A stretch of DNA of 62,723 nucleotides, from positions 1 through 62,723 of the forward strand of contig CALWLH010000013.1 in NCBI GenBank assembly GCA_944381475.1. The letters are read 5' to 3'. Source of the DNA: an uncultured Lachnospiraceae bacterium. Lineage in GTDB: Bacteria > Bacillota > Clostridia > Lachnospirales > Lachnospiraceae. The notes beneath the pieces are model-generated. The model saw only the letters and a list, made by a program, of their open reading frames with translations, searched no databases and was not told the origin of the DNA. Positions 61,791-62,723 of this stretch are shown in pieces; the stretch's first letter is position 1, and the number at the start of each line of letters is the position of its first letter. Both the position numbers and the translations under genes were made by a program.

Positions 61791-61819
61791 TTGCGGTGAA
61801 AAGTTGACTGTGCTAAGAT
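61791..61819 (+). promoter_or_regulatory. Promoter of the T-box leader
   Basis: TTGCGG (61791-61796) and TAAGAT (61814-61819) are 17 bases apart. The transcript would begin near 61826. Confidence 0.55.
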
Positions 61820-61825
61820 TTGTGG

Positions 61826-62152
61826 TACTAGGGACAAAAAGCATTTGAGCCCGGTATTTATAGAGGAAAAAGCTGTGAAGGAGACTCAGAATCTGGATAG
61901 GAACCAGACAGGAAGCGCAGGTCACCGACTGAGAGCCAGCGCATGGGGCTTTGGTTTTGGGAACGCTCCGGAGCCGGTGTGGTGAGCTTTTTAAGGGTAG
62001 TCACACCCGTGGTCTGTACGTTACGCAGAAAAAGAAGTGGAGCAGGAAGAGACAGGAGAGACGCCCCTGTCAGCCCCTGGTCAATGCGGGTGGTACCGCG
62101 GATATCTTAAGTATATTCGCCCCGGAATACGGTTTGTATTCCGGGGCTTTTT
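61826..62152 (+). promoter_or_regulatory. T-box leader with terminator
   Basis: The conserved T-box sequence AATGCGGGTGGTACCGCG is at 62083-62100. The terminator GCCCCGGAATAC (62119-62130) pairs with GTATTCCGGGGC (62136-62147), followed by TTTTT. The upstream 250 nt would form stem I, II and III. Uncharged tRNA should favour the antiterminator and allow transcription of the synthetase gene. A candidate specifier is AAC (Asn) at 61962-61964, low confidence. Confidence 0.9.
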
Positions 62153-62291
62153 GCGCGATAAGCCCGGAGGGCGGCCGCTGTGCTTGCACGAGCGGGCATC
62201 CGACGGGCAACGGTCATCGAGCGGCAATGCCGCGAGATGAACGAGGTATCGCGGTGATCGGATAGGGGAAGGAATCTTCCCCTATCCGATC
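62148..62291 (+). repeat. Structured dispersed element, subfamily B, copy 4
   Basis: This copy is about 95% identical by eye to copy 3. Its first T's are the T-run of the T-box terminator. The terminal hairpin GATCGGATAGGGGAAG (62256-62271) pairs perfectly with CTTCCCCTATCCGATC (62276-62291). The 3-prime flank GCGATACGCCC repeats the start of copy 3, suggesting a remnant of a further copy. It lies between the T-box and the synthetase start codon. Confidence 0.87.
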
Positions 62292-62338
62292 GCGATACGC
62301 CCCAGACAGGCCGAAATTTAAAAAGGAGGAGCAAGAGC

Positions 62339-62723
62339 ATGGAATTTGTGACAGGAGTAAAGAAGAAGAAGGAGCTCATCGGCGTAAAAGAGTTGATCAG
62401 CGGGGTCTTTGCGGACCAGGAGGTGAAAATGAACGGCGCGGTACACACCATCCGGGATATGGGAGATGTGGCCTTCATCGTCCTCAGAAGGAGCGAGGGC
62501 CTGGTGCAGTGCGTCTACGAGACGGGAAAGACGGATTTTGACCTGGCGGATGTGAAGGAGGAGGCCTGCGTGGAGGTTTTGGGCGTGGTATATCAGGAGG
62601 AGCGGGCTCCCGGCGGATACGAGGTGCGTCTAAAGAGATTAAAGGTTTTATCCGAGCCTGCCGAGGTTATGCCCATCGCCATATCCAAGTGGAAGCTGAA
62701 TACCTCCCTGGACACAAAGCTGA
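62339..62723 (+). CDS. aspS: Aspartyl-tRNA synthetase type, N-terminal part (cut by window end)
   Basis: Only the first 128 residues are in the window and the frame is open to the end. The N-terminal OB-fold anticodon-binding domain is recognisable: VKMNGAVHTIRDMGDVAFIV, then LRRSEGLVQCVYE, then PIAISKWKLNTSLDTKL. This fits class IIb AspRS, most like the archaeal-type or non-discriminating enzyme; AsnRS is the alternative. AAAAGGAGGAG lies 7 bases before the ATG. It is under T-box control, and a structured repeat sits in its leader. Confidence 0.75.
   Translation, partial: MEFVTGVKKKKELIGVKELISGVFADQEVKMNGAVHTIRDMGDVAFIVLRRSEGLVQCVYETGKTDFDLADVKEEACVEVLGVVYQEERAPGGYEVRLKRLKVLSEPAEVMPIAISKWKLNTSLDTKL

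Noticed and set aside
222..62291. CRISPR array or classic insertion sequence as explanation for the repeats
   Set aside because: The copies are about 140 nt, far apart, have no spacers, no transposase and no clear terminal inverted repeats beyond their own hairpins.
222..62291. HEARO/OMEGA-type RNA of IS605-like elements
   Set aside because: No adjacent IscB/TnpB gene is seen and the hairpin layout does not match what I remember of that family; not formally excluded.

Overview
This window looks like chromosome from a Lachnospiraceae-type clostridium (Firmicutes, former Clostridium cluster XIVa). The evidence is strong GGAGG-type ribosome-binding sites, a T-box leader, a fab operon that uses FabK, a fused AccD-AccA and a FabT-like MarR regulator, YesL/LacI-type sugar uptake genes, and BlaI/BlaR1 and PadR-DUF1700-DUF4097 modules. 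I see no rRNA, tRNA, CRISPR array, transposase or phage genes. All identifications are by eye from sequence; no database search was run.

Layout. 0-3 kb: two copies of a structured repeat flank a small SCP2-fold protein with a histone-like tail and an acidic lipoprotein; a DUF305 protein faces the second copy. 3-8.7 kb: a DUF1266 protein, thrH, a cytosolic binding-protein/GGDEF protein, a LysR regulator and a GNAT acetyltransferase. 8.7-19.6 kb: a nitrogen island, made of a cytidylate-kinase-like gene, the urea ABC transporter urtABCDE and the full urease set ureABCEFGD. 19.6-31 kb: a second catabolic operon with a MATE exporter, a D-2-hydroxyacid dehydrogenase, a HisC-like aminotransferase, a second cytidylate-kinase-like gene, a five-gene peptide ABC transporter and an M19 dipeptidase. 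31-39 kb: the fatty-acid operon acpP-fabK-fabD-fabG-fabF-fabZ-accDA-fabH-fabT, with a FabT-type operator at its promoter. 39-44 kb: an Rpn-type nuclease, a BlaI/BlaR1/small secreted protein cluster, a PAP2 phosphatase and a BirA-regulated bioY. 44-51.4 kb: a GH5-CBM2 cellulase, an ABC-F protein, a VanY-like carboxypeptidase, a metallophosphoesterase, a HAD phosphatase and a helical-bundle protein. 51.6-59.8 kb: LacI and AraC regulators with a sugar ABC importer, a YesL fusion protein and a radical-SAM protein. 60-62.7 kb: PadR with DUF1700/DUF4097, then a T-box leader and the start of an AspRS-type gene cut by the window end.

How it fits together. Urea is imported by Urt and hydrolysed by urease to ammonia. 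Peptides are imported by Opp, trimmed by the dipeptidase, and the amino acids may be transaminated and reduced to 2-hydroxyacids that the MATE protein could export. The fab operon appears self-regulated by its last gene.

The most unusual item is a roughly 140-nt dispersed element present four times (222-358, 1958-2093, 47950-48092, 62148-62291). The copies fall into two sequence subfamilies that differ by paired, compensating changes in several stems. Each copy begins in the T-tract of a different terminator-like hairpin and ends in its own long hairpin. It behaves like an undescribed structured RNA or a terminator-associated small mobile element. A second, shorter repeat (48 nt, carrying a hairpin and the ribosome-binding site) precedes oppC and the ABC-F gene.
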